A program made the translations under genes and the position numbers. From Membranipora membranacea (taxonomy: Eukaryota > Bryozoa > Gymnolaemata > Cheilostomatida > Membraniporidae), in contig OU612073.1 in assembly GCA_914767715.1 (NCBI GenBank), positions 4,586,001-4,650,000 of the forward strand: 64,000 bases of DNA, in the 5' to 3' direction. The notes beneath the pieces are model-generated. The model was not told the origin of the DNA, did no database searches, and saw only the letters and a list, made by a program, of their open reading frames with translations. Positions within the stretch are counted from its first letter, which is position 1; each line of letters starts with the position of its first letter. This document shows positions 1-12,357 of this stretch, one piece after another.

Positions 1-214
1 AAATATTCTAGAATCTGCATCAGAAAATAATTTTAGCAAAACATTATTTATTGCCCCACTTATGGAATAGTACCACTTCAAAAGTCCAAACAATAATAAA
101 TATCATTTGATTATTTGCTATTAATTTTCTCTGTTCATCATCCTTACACACAATGAAACAATAGTGAGGTGCTGCTGCTGGCCTAATTCTAATAAGTGTG
201 AATTTGTCTTTTAG

Positions 215-766
215 AGAAACCACTCTGAATGTGATAGCCGTATGTGATCTGATCACAGACGGCTATCTTGGAACCTGGTTGCACGCTACCCAGGTGCACA
301 CCATGATTCAATTATTTTTCAAAACAGCACACTGTGTGAGGACCTGGAGAATGGAGCATTTAGTAGTAGGTTTCTCCTAGGTGAGCTAAAGTTCCTAAAG
401 TTGTCGTTCATCTAGTAGCATGCATCAAGCCATGGCATATGAGCCTGTCATTGTTGATGTCACTGCATTTTACACTATGCATATGACTCACAATAAAATT
501 TCTCGGAGTGCAATCCATCCACTCGTCATTATCCTCCTTCCAGAGCATACAACATCATTAATCCTTCAAAAAAGTGAAAATGTATTTTATATTTTTGACA
601 GGTGACAGTGGCTACGCTGTGAAGCTCTACCTCATGACTGCATTCCTCCAAGTCAACTCGGTCCTCCCGAAGCCAGATACAACTCTGTTCACAAAAAAAA
701 ACAGATTTCAAGTGGAATGTGCCTTCGGGGATTTGAAAAACAGGTGGAGGTATATTCATTGTCATG
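215..766 (+). pseudogene. Harbinger (HARBI1-type) transposase remnant, two exons, frameshifted
   Basis: Two exon-like blocks, 215-380 and 602-766, are bounded by an acceptor (ttttag), a donor (ctag/gtgagc), an acceptor (ttgacag) and a donor (catg/gtgagt). Read together they give NVIAVCD, then RYPGAHHDS and FQNSTLCEDLENG, then FLLGDSGY across the splice junction, and finally VECAFGDLKNRWR. These are the hallmarks of the PIF/Harbinger DDE nuclease: the first Asp in VCD, the second in GDSGY and the Glu in VECAFG. Frame is lost just after VCD (about 244-250), where GATCTGATC looks like a small duplication; the frame of RYPG has a stop upstream of that point. The start and end of the protein are missing. 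It could be a decayed transposon, a decayed domesticated gene, or a gene with a one-site sequencing error. Confidence 0.8.
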
Positions 767-1616
767 GTGAGTATAAAATTACCAAATTAGTGTAGAAAAT
801 ATTGTTGAAGCCTAAAGTGTTTCAAACAATTAATGTAGAAGTGTTTAGTAACATATCCAATCAATAATATGTATAGGTTGTCTAGTTTACCCACAAGACT
901 GCTAATTACAACTTTTTATGTTGTTCCATTAAACACTTTTTCAACAAAATTCTGCAGAAACCTATTTGCGGCATTCAGATAAGGACAGTGGCAACGACCT
1001 TTTGACAGCCTGATAATTCAAGCAGGTACAGTCTGGTTGTTTAATTATTGCAGAGTTGCTGCTAACTGTAACGAGCGACCTGCTAATGACTGTTCTAATT
1101 GAAACCGGTCCCTTGATGCTGGATTCTAAGCCGATGGATATCTGGCTGTAACTTACTATTGTGAAAGTTACTGAACAGACAAGGTATGTCTGGCGATGGC
1201 AGTAACTAGCTGGCAGATTTCAACTCTATTCTTTTGTTATGATTTGCTAGTTAAAACTTATAAAGTCATACCTCAAAGCCCAACCCCCCCCCCCCCAATC
1301 TGAATTTTTTTAATGGAAGCACAGAACCTCATTACCAGCTACAGTGTTCCCTGTGCCTGGTCTGTCAACATAACCTAATAAATATTACATGTGTTGATCA
1401 AAGCAACGGTATGCATATCTATTAAGGGTTGTGCTCTATTTTGTCAGGGGGACATAACTTACAATATCCTGAGACAAATCTCCCTCCCTGGTTTAGACAG
1501 GGAGGTGGAAAGGTCCCACCCTCCCTGGTGTAGATGAATTCAAATGTGACTTAGATTTGATCTGTCTTACCCTATCCAGTTCTGACTCACACAGTTTTAC
1601 TTTTGTTGTGGGTACG

Positions 1617-1650
1617 GTCAGTCAGTCAGTCAGTCAGTCAGTCAGTCAGT
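1617..1650 (+). repeat. (GTCA)n microsatellite
   Basis: Eight and a half uninterrupted GTCA units, visible directly. No coding or regulatory role is suggested. Confidence 0.95.
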
Positions 1651-3479
1651 AGCTAAAAATAATAATGGGCTTAGTTCATCTTCAGTGCTTTCTTTATACA
1701 TATTTATGGTCACATACTTACCATGATATATCGGGCGAACATTTCTGGACAAAATTTTGATCCCCAATGAAGGAACAATGGGACTATAAATCAAAAAATG
1801 TTGACAATGATTTATTAAAGTGTTGTACCATGTAGAGACAAAGTGTTTATAAGCTTATGATCCTGTTGAATTTTGGTGAGGCTGCAAGTCTAGTCTAGCT
1901 GCGAAGTTTTTTATTGGCATACCTTTCATTCGATGAGAATGTTTTTTCCAAAATCAGCCATCGCAAAAAAAGAAGGGAAAAAAATTCATATAAGATGAAG
2001 AAAAAGGTAATCAGAAAAATTACATTTGAATGACTCATATTTGTTAATTGTATATGACTGTTTAATTTAGATGTTTCCTATTTTTTGTTTTTTGTAAAAA
2101 AACTTTGGTCTACAGTAGACAGTAGGCCTGTGCAAAGTAGAAACTTAGAATGTAGAAAATATGTTATCCCATGCTATAATGGATATTAGTGATGAAAAAG
2201 CCAATGCAAAGATGCGAGCTGCTGAAATTGTGTAGTATGAGGGATTGACATTGTCAAGTAAACATAACATTGTCAGACTAACTTGTGCCGATATTGAAAC
2301 AGATGACAACACCACTACTCAAACTATTTGCAGAGCTATTTATCCATAACTCTATCCCTTCTATTGTTGAGTAAATAAAGTAAAATGTTGTAACCCTTTA
2401 AAGCACCACTGCTTAGAAAGAACATAGAGCCGTAGTTTTGTGACAGATAAAAACCTTATTTCTGATTATCTTTCCTGATTGTAGTTTTGTTTTGCGTTAT
2501 TTACTATTATTTCTATGACTACATATGTTTCACTCAAAGATGGTATATTTTAGTAATATTATTTATGCAAAGTATCAGAATTTCCTCAAATTTAGATAGA
2601 TTTAAATAACTATATAAGATAATGGACATAACAGTACGTTACTACATGCACTCTGTATTATGAAAAGGTCAGGCGGAAATTATTCTCCAGATGGCGAAAT
2701 ACTAACAATGCAAGCTTTAATCTAGAAAAAATAGCTTGACTTACAGTTGAGTACTGTTTTTATGAAACAATTAGTTTACTCTCCAAAAAGGAACAATGTT
2801 TTACTTTTTGTATGTACTCTAAAATTAAATGAGGATCATTTTTACTTCTTTGTAACCGGGAAATTTCATTACGAATTAAAATTACAGAAATATGCGGGAG
2901 AGGACAATCCTCAATTTATATTAACCCATGTAGTTTAGGTACAACAGTCACCGACAAAATTTTATGCAAAACAGTAGGAAGATATCTGATTACAAATTTT
3001 ATTACAAACAACATTATGTTGTATATTTTGTTATAAGCTGGGCAAGGTGGAGACAGGATACAGTCATCCTGTCAGGAACTTCCACAAACAAAGCAAAACA
3101 AATTACTCATGATTTGCTTGTTATATTCAACGACTTTCATCTGTGGTATATTTCAACTTTGAGATGCATTAGACAAGCTACACAGAAGTCAGTTAATCTC
3201 ATTGATTAGCGTAAGCTATACTGACATGCAGCAGGATGTACCCAAATAAGGCTGACATTGAATCGGTTGCTGATAATTCATGGAATTGATTTCCAGGAAT
3301 CTCAGCAATAAATACTTTCTTTGTTCAGGAAACATTTTTGAGGCTCATCATATTTCACCACTTTCACTTTGTTGAATTCATAAATGCTCTATCAATAAGA
3401 AAACAATGCGTTACTTTAAACTCTTACCGATTCCCTACTTGAATTTTGAAGCTGAAAGTAATATGTACTACAATGAATT

Positions 3480-3527
3480 TAGTCTGAGCCACCCAGACTT
3501 TTGCCCCTCGCCCGACGGCCCCCCGGC
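3480..3527 (+). repeat. 48-base dispersed repeat, copy A
   Basis: It begins tagtctgagcc and ends with a GC-rich cgacggccccccggc. A second copy at 52918-52965, in intron 14 of gene 3, has the same length and strand, with 42 of 48 bases matching by eye. It is probably a fragment of an unrecognised transposon family. Confidence 0.75.
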
Positions 3528-6210
3528 GAGAGAATGAAACTGTCAACTGTGTACTCTAAGAATTTGGGAGGGGGGGGGCTCAAACAAACTCTAACTTAGC
3601 CGTCATACCTCAACTCAAATAGCGGTTTCCGCCTTTGCGAAATAGCGGAAAACGATTTTTCGCTATGGAACAGATTTTCCGCCGTTCCGCGTTTTCCAGA
3701 ACCTTGCTCCTTACAGGAAAGCCTAAATGTGATCCTTCCATCTCGCACAATGATACTTCATCACGAGGTTTGCCCGGGGAGGGGGGAGGTGTATCATTAT
3801 CACCCACAAACTTGTTCAAAATCAAACTATACTGTGCTGTTCAAATCCTGTAAGGGAAAGTATAAAGTGGAATTCCAATCTATGCAAACAAAGTATATAT
3901 AGGAAACATTCTAAATAGTACAATTCTGTGAGGTGTCAATGGTCTCTTCAAGTCAATCATTATGATTTCCTGGATTGAGCCCGTTGTTGTGAAAGGGCCA
4001 TCAATATATTTGACTTACACAACTGCTAGACTAGCAAATATATTATGTGGGTCAAGCATTCGTAGGAAGATCACCCATGCACACAATCATCATATCGGCT
4101 GTGAGCTTTGTTATTCTTGGTCATCATCTCCATAGGAATTTTCAGGCCACTCTATAGCATCGGCATCATAAACATTTATGATTGGGGAGGTGTACTCCAG
4201 ATGATACTCGTAGCTTTCTGAAGGGAGATTGGAGAATTGTTTGGAAGAGTAAAACTACGTCCTATATTTTGGCACATCAGAGCGGAGCACCGTTCCCATA
4301 CATATTGAACAGAGGTATATAAACATTCCGAAGGAGTGCTAATAATATTACTCTGCTGTCGGTAAAAACAGTTCAGACATTTGTAAATGGAGCTGACAAA
4401 TATAAGAACAAAACAGTCATAGAAGTATTATGACTAGATGAATTGCTCTGTACCAATGCACCTAATTCATGAATCAAAACAGCTCAATGTAATAAACAGA
4501 TTATTGATTTTGTCTCCCACCACTTCATGTCTGCCACAGTGGTGTAGTATTATTATGACCAGAGGGGTATTCTGATCAAGTGATAAAAATGAATGGTTAA
4601 CACTGTCAAAGACTCAACTCAACTTTTGAGGGTACTTACACAAAAATTGCTTATATATTCCTGACACGTCGTCATCATTCATACTTTATGAAATGTCCTC
4701 GTTCTTATTATGGACTCATAGTGAAACACATTTATTTTTAGAGAATGTGTACGCCAATTTTTAGCAGCGGCAGCTAACTTGGAATTTGTGAGAATTTCTA
4801 TCCCGCTCATAATGTTACAGATAAATTTGTGTGCAGTGACATCTCTTCTTCCTCGAGCCTAGGGGTATATCGGGTACATATTGTTCATCAATAGATGAAA
4901 GTGTAACGCTGCCTTTATATTTATTGTAATGCGACCCTGTTACAAGGTAAACTAGGTCATGTAGTGAGCGTGTAACTTACCCCATACTATTATTTTTCTC
5001 CTATTCATATAATTGATTAGTGAGATTAACATAATACCACTGCTTCAGTTTACTTACAACCAATTTTTTCTTTTGTTCTTTTGATAAAGGGGTATTCTGT
5101 TCTATTTTTAGCAAGGTATATAAGATGGAAAGCTTCCCTGTGAAACTCTCATTCGAAGCTTGTTGCTGCTAACACACAGACAGCGCAAGTATCATATTAT
5201 AGATATCACTGTGATTGCAGCGTGTCGCTTTCAGCTGGCCATGTTCTTTCTCTACAAAGGTTGTAACGCCTGACAAACTAGGTGAATAAATATTCAGCAT
5301 CAGGAAAATAGGATGATGATAAATGCTCCGGATCAAGGCCCCGGATCAAGGCGAGATTGCCATTGTGTCCAATAAAGTGCTTCAATGATTGTATACAGTG
5401 ACCATTTTTGGTCATACCCTCCTCATACAAACATACAAGTTAACTGTACTGTGTAATCATAAAACCGGTCAAAAAAAATGATGAGAAACAATGCTATCCC
5501 TCACTACTGTTGAATATGACATTCCAGAATGTGACGTGTAAAATACCTGAATCGTTAGGAATGATGTGTTGGCTCTTCTCACCTTCGAATGACTTCGTTT
5601 TCGTGTTTTAGATGATTCAGTTTTGTGAAAATGTTTAGGTTGGTGTGCATAAAGAATTTATAACTTGGAGTCGTCTTTGTTTGAAATTGACGACTCATCA
5701 GTGAATCCTCTGCGTGTTGACACGACTGTTTTTACATTTAACCATTGTTAAATATGTAATGGAGAAGTGGATGGGATGGTCAACGATGAAATGCGATCCA
5801 ATATTGGAAAATTACATAGTGTTACATAGTAAAATTTGTCCTGATAATCAACTAATTATGCACTGTGTGATGTGAGATAATGTGAGATGGTTTGTGAGGA
5901 GGGGTATATCTGTCTAAAATCAGTTTTTGAAATCAATGAGGTGACTGGTCATTATTCTATCTTTGGAAAAGCTTGCGAAATATTGTACAATTAGCTCCAT
6001 TGTCACACTATTTTTGAGTTGTTATAATCTTTAGTCTAATTTTTTTTTTAAATCACGGATGATGCCAACTAATATAAGGGGCATTAAGTAGAAAGTGTCA
6101 ACTAAAGTGTCAACTAGGGTGTCAACTAAAGAAGGTAAATAAAGTTTCAAACAAGCCTATAGATATATATGGGTATATATATATATATGGTATATATATA
6201 CGGGTATGAA

Positions 6211-6443
6211 GTACGAGCCTCTTGGCCTGTTGGCTAAGATCAAAGTGTCATGGTTAATGGCTGATTAGTGCCTGTTTCAGTTTCTGGCAGCTTGCTGCAC
6301 ACTCACGATTACGAGGTCCACCATGGCCTCACCTCTAGGATGCATTCTAGCTTGCTAGGATGTATCACACTCTCAGTATGAGGACTCCGGGCAACTTGCG
6401 TCCCTCTTTAGGAGCAGCCCACCCTCTTTTTTGTCATAAACAG
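6211..6443 (+). mobile_element. SINE-like repeat with a U2 snRNA-like head, copy 1
   Basis: The head reads ggcctgttggctaagatc followed by aaagtgt. This closely matches the 5' end of animal U2 snRNA (GGCCTTNTGGCTAAGATCAAAGTGT in many invertebrates), but the branch-point recognition segment GTAGTA is absent. The rest of the unit is unrelated to U2 and matches the minus-strand dimer at 16417-16868: ttctggcagcttgctgcaca, gaggtccaccatgg, ctctaggatgcattctag, tgcgtccctcttta. It sits directly after a TA-rich tract. This looks like a SINE whose head came from an snRNA (SINEU-like); that assignment is inference. Confidence 0.7.
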
Positions 6444-8208
6444 TTTATTAAGCAGAGAGTGTCAAAGTCTGACTTTTTTTTCTTGGTTTTGACTGGCCAG
6501 CAACAATTTTTTAAGAATCAAGACATGATTCTTTACCCCCTTCAAACTGAAAACAAACACTAGTATTTTGTTACATGTATCAGTCAATGGTATAGGAAAA
6601 CATTATTAGTCTCAAATTACTGCTCAGGCATTTGTGGGCGTGTTTTAAGATAATGAAGAGGCTTTCATTGAGTTATAAAAATATCATGTCAAATGACTTT
6701 TTTATTTCAACAATCAATCAAAAAAGCAGCTTTTATAATAATGGATTCACTCATGTAGGCAATGTTCGATTGAGTGGTTTGTTAAAGGAAAGATTAGTTC
6801 CAGTTAATTAGGCAGGAACATGACTTAGTATATTAAGTCTATTGGCAGGAATCAGACAGCCTAAGGAGATTATCAGAGATTACGAAACATATTCATTGGA
6901 TGTTGCTTTCAGAATAGACAACAAATCTTTTCTAATTGTTAGCAGGTAAGGCACTGATATGGACCTATCATTATTTTTGTTCTTGACTAAGCGGTATAAA
7001 AACACCATGCGGCTCACCGCACATTCATAAACATGATTGTCTTTTTGAGCAAGCTCTCAGAGTATCATTGTATATGTAGTCAGAATTTTGGGCAAAATTT
7101 GATTCCCTCCTCAGTTGGACGATGGCTTGCCATGGAAATTGTTCAATTCTGGTCTACTTTAATTTTTTTAAAGATAATGTGTGAAATGATATGTCAGCAG
7201 AACTTATTTTAATCCGTTGTTTGTAGGGTTGTGTGTTGTCCCGATCAGTTAGAGCAAACTTTTTACCAGCTGCAAGCATATTCCACTGAGCCGAATAAAA
7301 ATAAAAATAAAAAATTGGCTTACACCTAGTGCATCAAATTTGGTATCACAATGCTTGTGATGTATAATGATTGTAACACTATCAGAGTTCTGTTAAAGTA
7401 CTTAATTAAAACTGATGATCAAAGAAGTTTGCCTGCCAATATCTTAGCTCAGGTATTTGAAAGTGTCCAAGTCAGGTAATAAACTTGCCTTGCTTCGACT
7501 CGGGTTAGTTATCTAATAATGATGACGTTTTTAACGAATCCCTATCGTTAGGCTTTCAGTTTAGTGGATTTTGTGACTTGGGATTTTACTGACGTAACTC
7601 AGACTATTGTCAATCATTGTATAAACTTTATTGATGAGCTTTACTGAGATTACTACCGTGAAATCTAAAAAGATTAACACAAACAATGACTACATGACTA
7701 TGTATAAAAGCATTACACAGTTCTCAAAAATTTAACTTTATACTTTACAACTTTTGAAATAAACTTTTACTTCCAAAACGTAAAATTAATAAGGTGTCAA
7801 ATGCATCAATCCTGATGCCAAATTAAGCCTTTGCACAATTCAAGATATATGCAGGTTGCAATAAAATGATAAGGTTAATATTCGTACCTTTTGCCTTCTT
7901 TCCTCTAAACTGATTTTGTAAAATAGACTTCAATATACTTTCAAAACTGTCTGAGTTCATTTGCTAATGAACTGAGTGCACGAGTGACTCATAAAAGAAC
8001 ACTGTAAAAGGATAAGTTTCACCAGGCATACAGGGAACACACCAACACAAAGACCAGGGCGGGCCCAAATCCCCCCCAGACCAATCACAGACAGCCAACG
8101 CCCCATAAAGATGTTGGGAGGTGGCCAGAAGCTGCAACAAATACACTTCTCGACACAATACTGCACCCTGGATCCCCTGTTTGAAGAGTAAATTACTCTA
8201 TTGTCTCC

Positions 8209-8221
8209 CCCCCCCCCCCCC
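8209..8221 (+). repeat. C homopolymer run
   Basis: An uninterrupted run of about 13 to 16 C. Similar C or G runs lie near 1286, 3570, 34702, 36112 and 63776. Confidence 0.8.
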
Positions 8222-8757
8222 GAAATTGGACTGAACCTAATCCTGCAGATGAGAGCAGTGACAACTAGTTTGTAGTTGAAACGAGTCTCCAGCTTAAGCT
8301 GGTGAAACAAAAGAACTTTTAATTTGAATACATAATACATTGGTTTGTTACATAATGGATTTTAGTTTGTTTTTGTAAAGCTGATGAGTATCTTTACAAC
8401 GTTGATAATGTGAATTTTCAAAAATTTGAAACACTTTCTGGTATTATTAGAGAGAGATCTTGCCTGGCCAGACTAAAGATTTTGCTTGGCCAAGCTTGCA
8501 CATTTCATACATTCAATCTGGATTAGAGCCAGGTAGCTTCTATTGAAACCTCCCCCAAACCTCTACTGATTATCCATAATGTGGAGAAAGCCGCATTTGT
8601 GGACTCCATTTGAGAAAGTATTTAACTGCTAAATAAAGTCTATAAAGTCATCATTCTGCACCCAACACTTTTTATCATCAGCTGTTCCCAGATTATTTTG
8701 GTCTTCATCGTTTTTTTAGGACGAGCATTTTCTAATTCATTGCCTCATTTATTACAG

Positions 8758-8759
8758 TC
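8758..8759 (+). other. 3' splice site of a 5'-UTR intron, gene 1
   Basis: The sequence tttattacag ends at 8757, two bases before the ATG of gene 1. This is a good acceptor, and it implies a non-coding first exon upstream that I could not locate. Genes 2 and 3 have the same arrangement. Confidence 0.55.
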
Positions 8760-11700
8760 ATGGGATCTACAGGGAGACTCAATGGGGTACTGCAGTTACA
8801 CCTTGGTGCTCTTGCCGTAGCTATCCTATTGAACCCAGTGCAAGCAACAGCACCATCTACAAATACAGTAGGGCAAACGTCTGTCTGTACATGTATGGCT
8901 ATTAGTTCAACAGTGTCAACAAATACAACAATGGACTCCTCCAACACCACAACTGCAATGTCATCAGGCTATTCAGCAACAACAACAGCTTCAAGTACAG
9001 AAGAACAAACCAATGTTACCATGTCCATGTTTGATAATACAATCACGACAACAGAGCTCACAAATACAGCAACAGACTCCTCCAACACCACGACTGCAAT
9101 GTCATCAAGCTCTTCGGCAACACCAACAGCTTCAAGTACAGTAGAACAAACTAACGTATCCACATCCATGTTTGATAATTCAACAACGACAACAGAACTC
9201 ACATATACAGCAACAGACCCCTCCAACACCACAACTGCATTGTCATCAGGCTTTTCAGCAACAACAACAAGTACAGAAGAACAAACTAATGTTTCCATAT
9301 CCATGTTTGATAATTCAACAACGACAATGGAGCAAACAAATACAACAATGGACACCTCCGACCCCACTTCCACCATGTCACCAGAATCTTCCCAAACAAT
9401 ACCATCTACAACTACAGCAGGACAAACTTCTGTTTGTACATGTATGTCTGTTAGTTCAACAATGTCAACAAATACAACAATGGACTCCTCCAACACCACG
9501 ACTGCAATGTCATCAAGCTCTTCGGCAACACCAACAGCTTCAAGTACAGTAGAACAAACTAACGTATCCACATCCATGTTTGATAATTCAACAACAACAG
9601 AGCTCACAAATACAACAATGGACTCCTCCAACACCACGACTGCAATGTCATCAAGCTCTTCGGCAACACCAACAGCTTCAAGTACAGTAGAACAAACTAA
9701 CGTATCCACATCCATGTTTGATAATTCAACAACGACAACAGAACTCACAAATACAGCAGCAGACCCCTCCAACACCACAACTGCAATGTCATCAGGCTTT
9801 TCAGCAACAACAACAAGTACAGAAGAACAAACTAATGTTTCCACATCCATGTTTGATAATTCAACAACGACAATGGAGCTAACAAATACAACAATGGACA
9901 CCTCCGACCCCACTTCCACCATGTCACCAGAATCTTCCCAAACAATACCATCTACAACTACAGCAGGACAAACTTCTGTTTGTACGTGTATGTCTGTTAG
10001 TTCAACAATGTCAACAAATACAACAATGGACTCCTCCAGCACCACAACTGCAATGTCATCAGGCTATTCAGCAACAACAACAGCTTCAAGTACAGAAGAA
10101 CAAACCAATGTTACCATGTCCATGTTTGATAATACAATCACGACAACAGAGCTCACAAATACAGCAACAGACTCCTCCAACACCACAACTGCAATGTCAT
10201 CAGGCTTTTCAGCAACAACAACAAGTACAGAAGAACAAACCAATGTTACCACATCCATGTTTGATAATTCAACAACGACAATGGAGCTCACAAGTACAGC
10301 AATGGACACCTCCAACCCCACTTCCACCATGTCACCAGAATCTTCCCAAACAATACCATCTACAACTACAGCAGGACAAACTTCTGTTTGTACATGTATG
10401 TCTGTTAGTTCAACAATGTCAACAAATACAACAATGGACTCCTCCAACACCACAACTGCAATGTCATCAAGCTCTTCGGCAACACCAACAGCTTCAAGTA
10501 CAGTAGAACAAACTAACGTATCCACATCCATGTTTGATAATTCAACAACAACAGAGCTCACAAATACAACAATGGACTCCTCCAACACCACGACTGCAAT
10601 GTCATCAAGCTCTTCGGCAACACCAACAGCTTCAAGTACAGTAGAACAAACTAACGTATCCATATCCATGTTTGATAATTCAACAACGACAACAGAACTC
10701 ACAAATACAGCAACAGACCCCTCCAACACCACAACTGTAATGTCATCAGGCTTTTCAGCAACAACAACAAGTACAGAAGAACAAACTAATGTTTCCACAT
10801 CCATGTTTGATAATTCAACAACGACAATGGAGCTAACAAATACAACAATGGACACCTCCGACCCCACTTCCACCATGTCACCAGAATCTTCCCAAACAAT
10901 ACCATCTACAACTACAGCAGGACAAACTTCTGTTTGTACATGTATGTCTGTTAGTTCAACAATGTCAGCAAATACAACAATGGACTCCTCCAACACCACA
11001 ACTGCAATGTCATCAAGCTCTTCGGCAACACCAACAGCTGCAAGTACAGTAGAACAAACTAACGTATCCACATCCATGTTTGATAATTCAACAACGACAA
11101 CAGAACTCACAAATACAGCAACAGACCCCTCCAACACCACAACTGCAATGTCATCAGGCTTTTCAGCAACAACAACAAGTACAGAAGAACAAACCAATAT
11201 TACCACATCCATGTTTGATAATTCAACAACGACAATGGAGCTCACAAGTACAGCAATGGACACCTCCAACCCCACTTCCACCATGTCACCAGAATCTTCC
11301 CAAACAATACCATCTACAACTACAGCAGGACAAACTTCTGTTTGTACATGTATGTCTGTTAGTTCAACAATGTCAACAAATACAACAATTGACTCCTCCA
11401 ACACCACAACTGCAATGTCATCAAGCTCTTCGGCAACACCAACAGCTTCAAGTACAGTAGAACAAACCAATGTTACCACATCCATGCTTGATAATTCAAC
11501 AACAACAACAGAGCTCACAAATACAACAATGGACTCCTCCAACACCACAACTGCAATGTCATCAGGCTTTTCAGCAACAACAACAAGTACAGAAGAACAA
11601 ACTAACGTTTCCACATCCATGTTTGATAATTCAACAACAACAGCAGAGCTCACAAATACAACCATGGACTCCTCCAACACCACAACTGCAATGTCATCTG

Positions 11701-12357
11701 GCTCTACAGCAACACCGACAGCTTCAAGTACAGCTGAACAAGTTAGCGATTCTTCATCCATACCAGTTAATTCTACGATAACAACAGAGCTCACTACAGC
11801 AATGTCATCACCTACAACCACCACAGCAACCACCGGATCAACGATCATAACTACTACAACACCAGCATTGTCCACAACCCCTGTCACAACATATTTGCAA
11901 TCAACCACAACACCGCCAACAACTACTACCACAGTAGCTCCAACAACAACAACTACCACCACCACCACAGTACAACCAACAGCAGCAACAACAACATCGC
12001 CAGCCCAACCATCAACAACTACCACTTTATCAGCATCACCAACAACTGCAACAACTACAACAGCATCACCAACAACTACAACAGCATCACCAACAACAGT
12101 ATCACCAACAGCAGTATCACCAACAACCACAACAGCATCACCAACAACAGCATCACCAACAACAACTACAACATCATCACCATCACCAGCTGCAACGTCC
12201 ACAACAACACCAACAACAACAGCAATTGCACCACTTTTCGAGGTTGACTGCTTGTCAGATGACAATTGTCTAGTAAATGCAGGTTGCAGCGATATAGGAA
12301 TTTGCAGTTGCAACAATGGTTACTTTGAATCATCAGCTGGAGGATGCCTAAAAACAG
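8760..12357 (+). CDS. Gene 1 exon 1: signal peptide, Ser/Thr mucin repeats, EGF-like module
   Basis: The ATG at 8760 opens a 3598-base exon. The hydrophobic stretch GVLQLHLGALAVAILL followed by VQA-TA looks like a signal peptide with cleavage near residue 29. The repeat domain is built from units of about 46 residues with recurring pieces EEQTNVT.SMFDNS, DSSNTTTAMSS and MSPESSQTIPS. A Cys-bearing SVCTCM piece recurs six times. The last part is Thr/Pro-rich (ASPTTTT). The exon ends with a six-Cys module (C-x5-C-x5-C-x5-C-x-C-x11-C, containing GYFESSAGG) and donor acag/gtatat, phase 1. N-x-S/T and Ser/Thr density predict heavy glycosylation. Confidence 0.88.

Larger units (their letters stand above)
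767..8757. other. Gene-poor region between the Harbinger remnant and mucin gene 1
   Basis: About 8 kb with no coding exon I can support. It holds a (GTCA)n microsatellite, one copy of a 48-base dispersed repeat at 3480, a CGGAAA-rich patch at 3610-3700, a TA-rich stretch at 6162-6200 that runs into a U2-like SINE copy, and a C homopolymer run near 8209-8221. The promoter and non-coding first exon of gene 1 should lie in the 3' part, but no TATA box or donor stands out clearly enough to call. Confidence 0.6.

Noticed and set aside
6211-6443. A functional U2 snRNA gene
   Set aside because: Only about the first 27 bases match. The branch-point recognition segment, Sm site and 3' stems are absent.
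7957-8340. 127-codon minus-strand frame
   Set aside because: No recognisable domain, crosses a C homopolymer run, and has no splice or codon support.
8732-8950. Minus-strand frame across the gene 1 start
   Set aside because: Antisense shadow of the gene 1 signal peptide and first repeat.
10064-12316. Long minus-strand open frame opposite gene 1, and a similar one at 8969-10045
   Set aside because: Shadow of the gene 1 mucin repeats, for the same reason.
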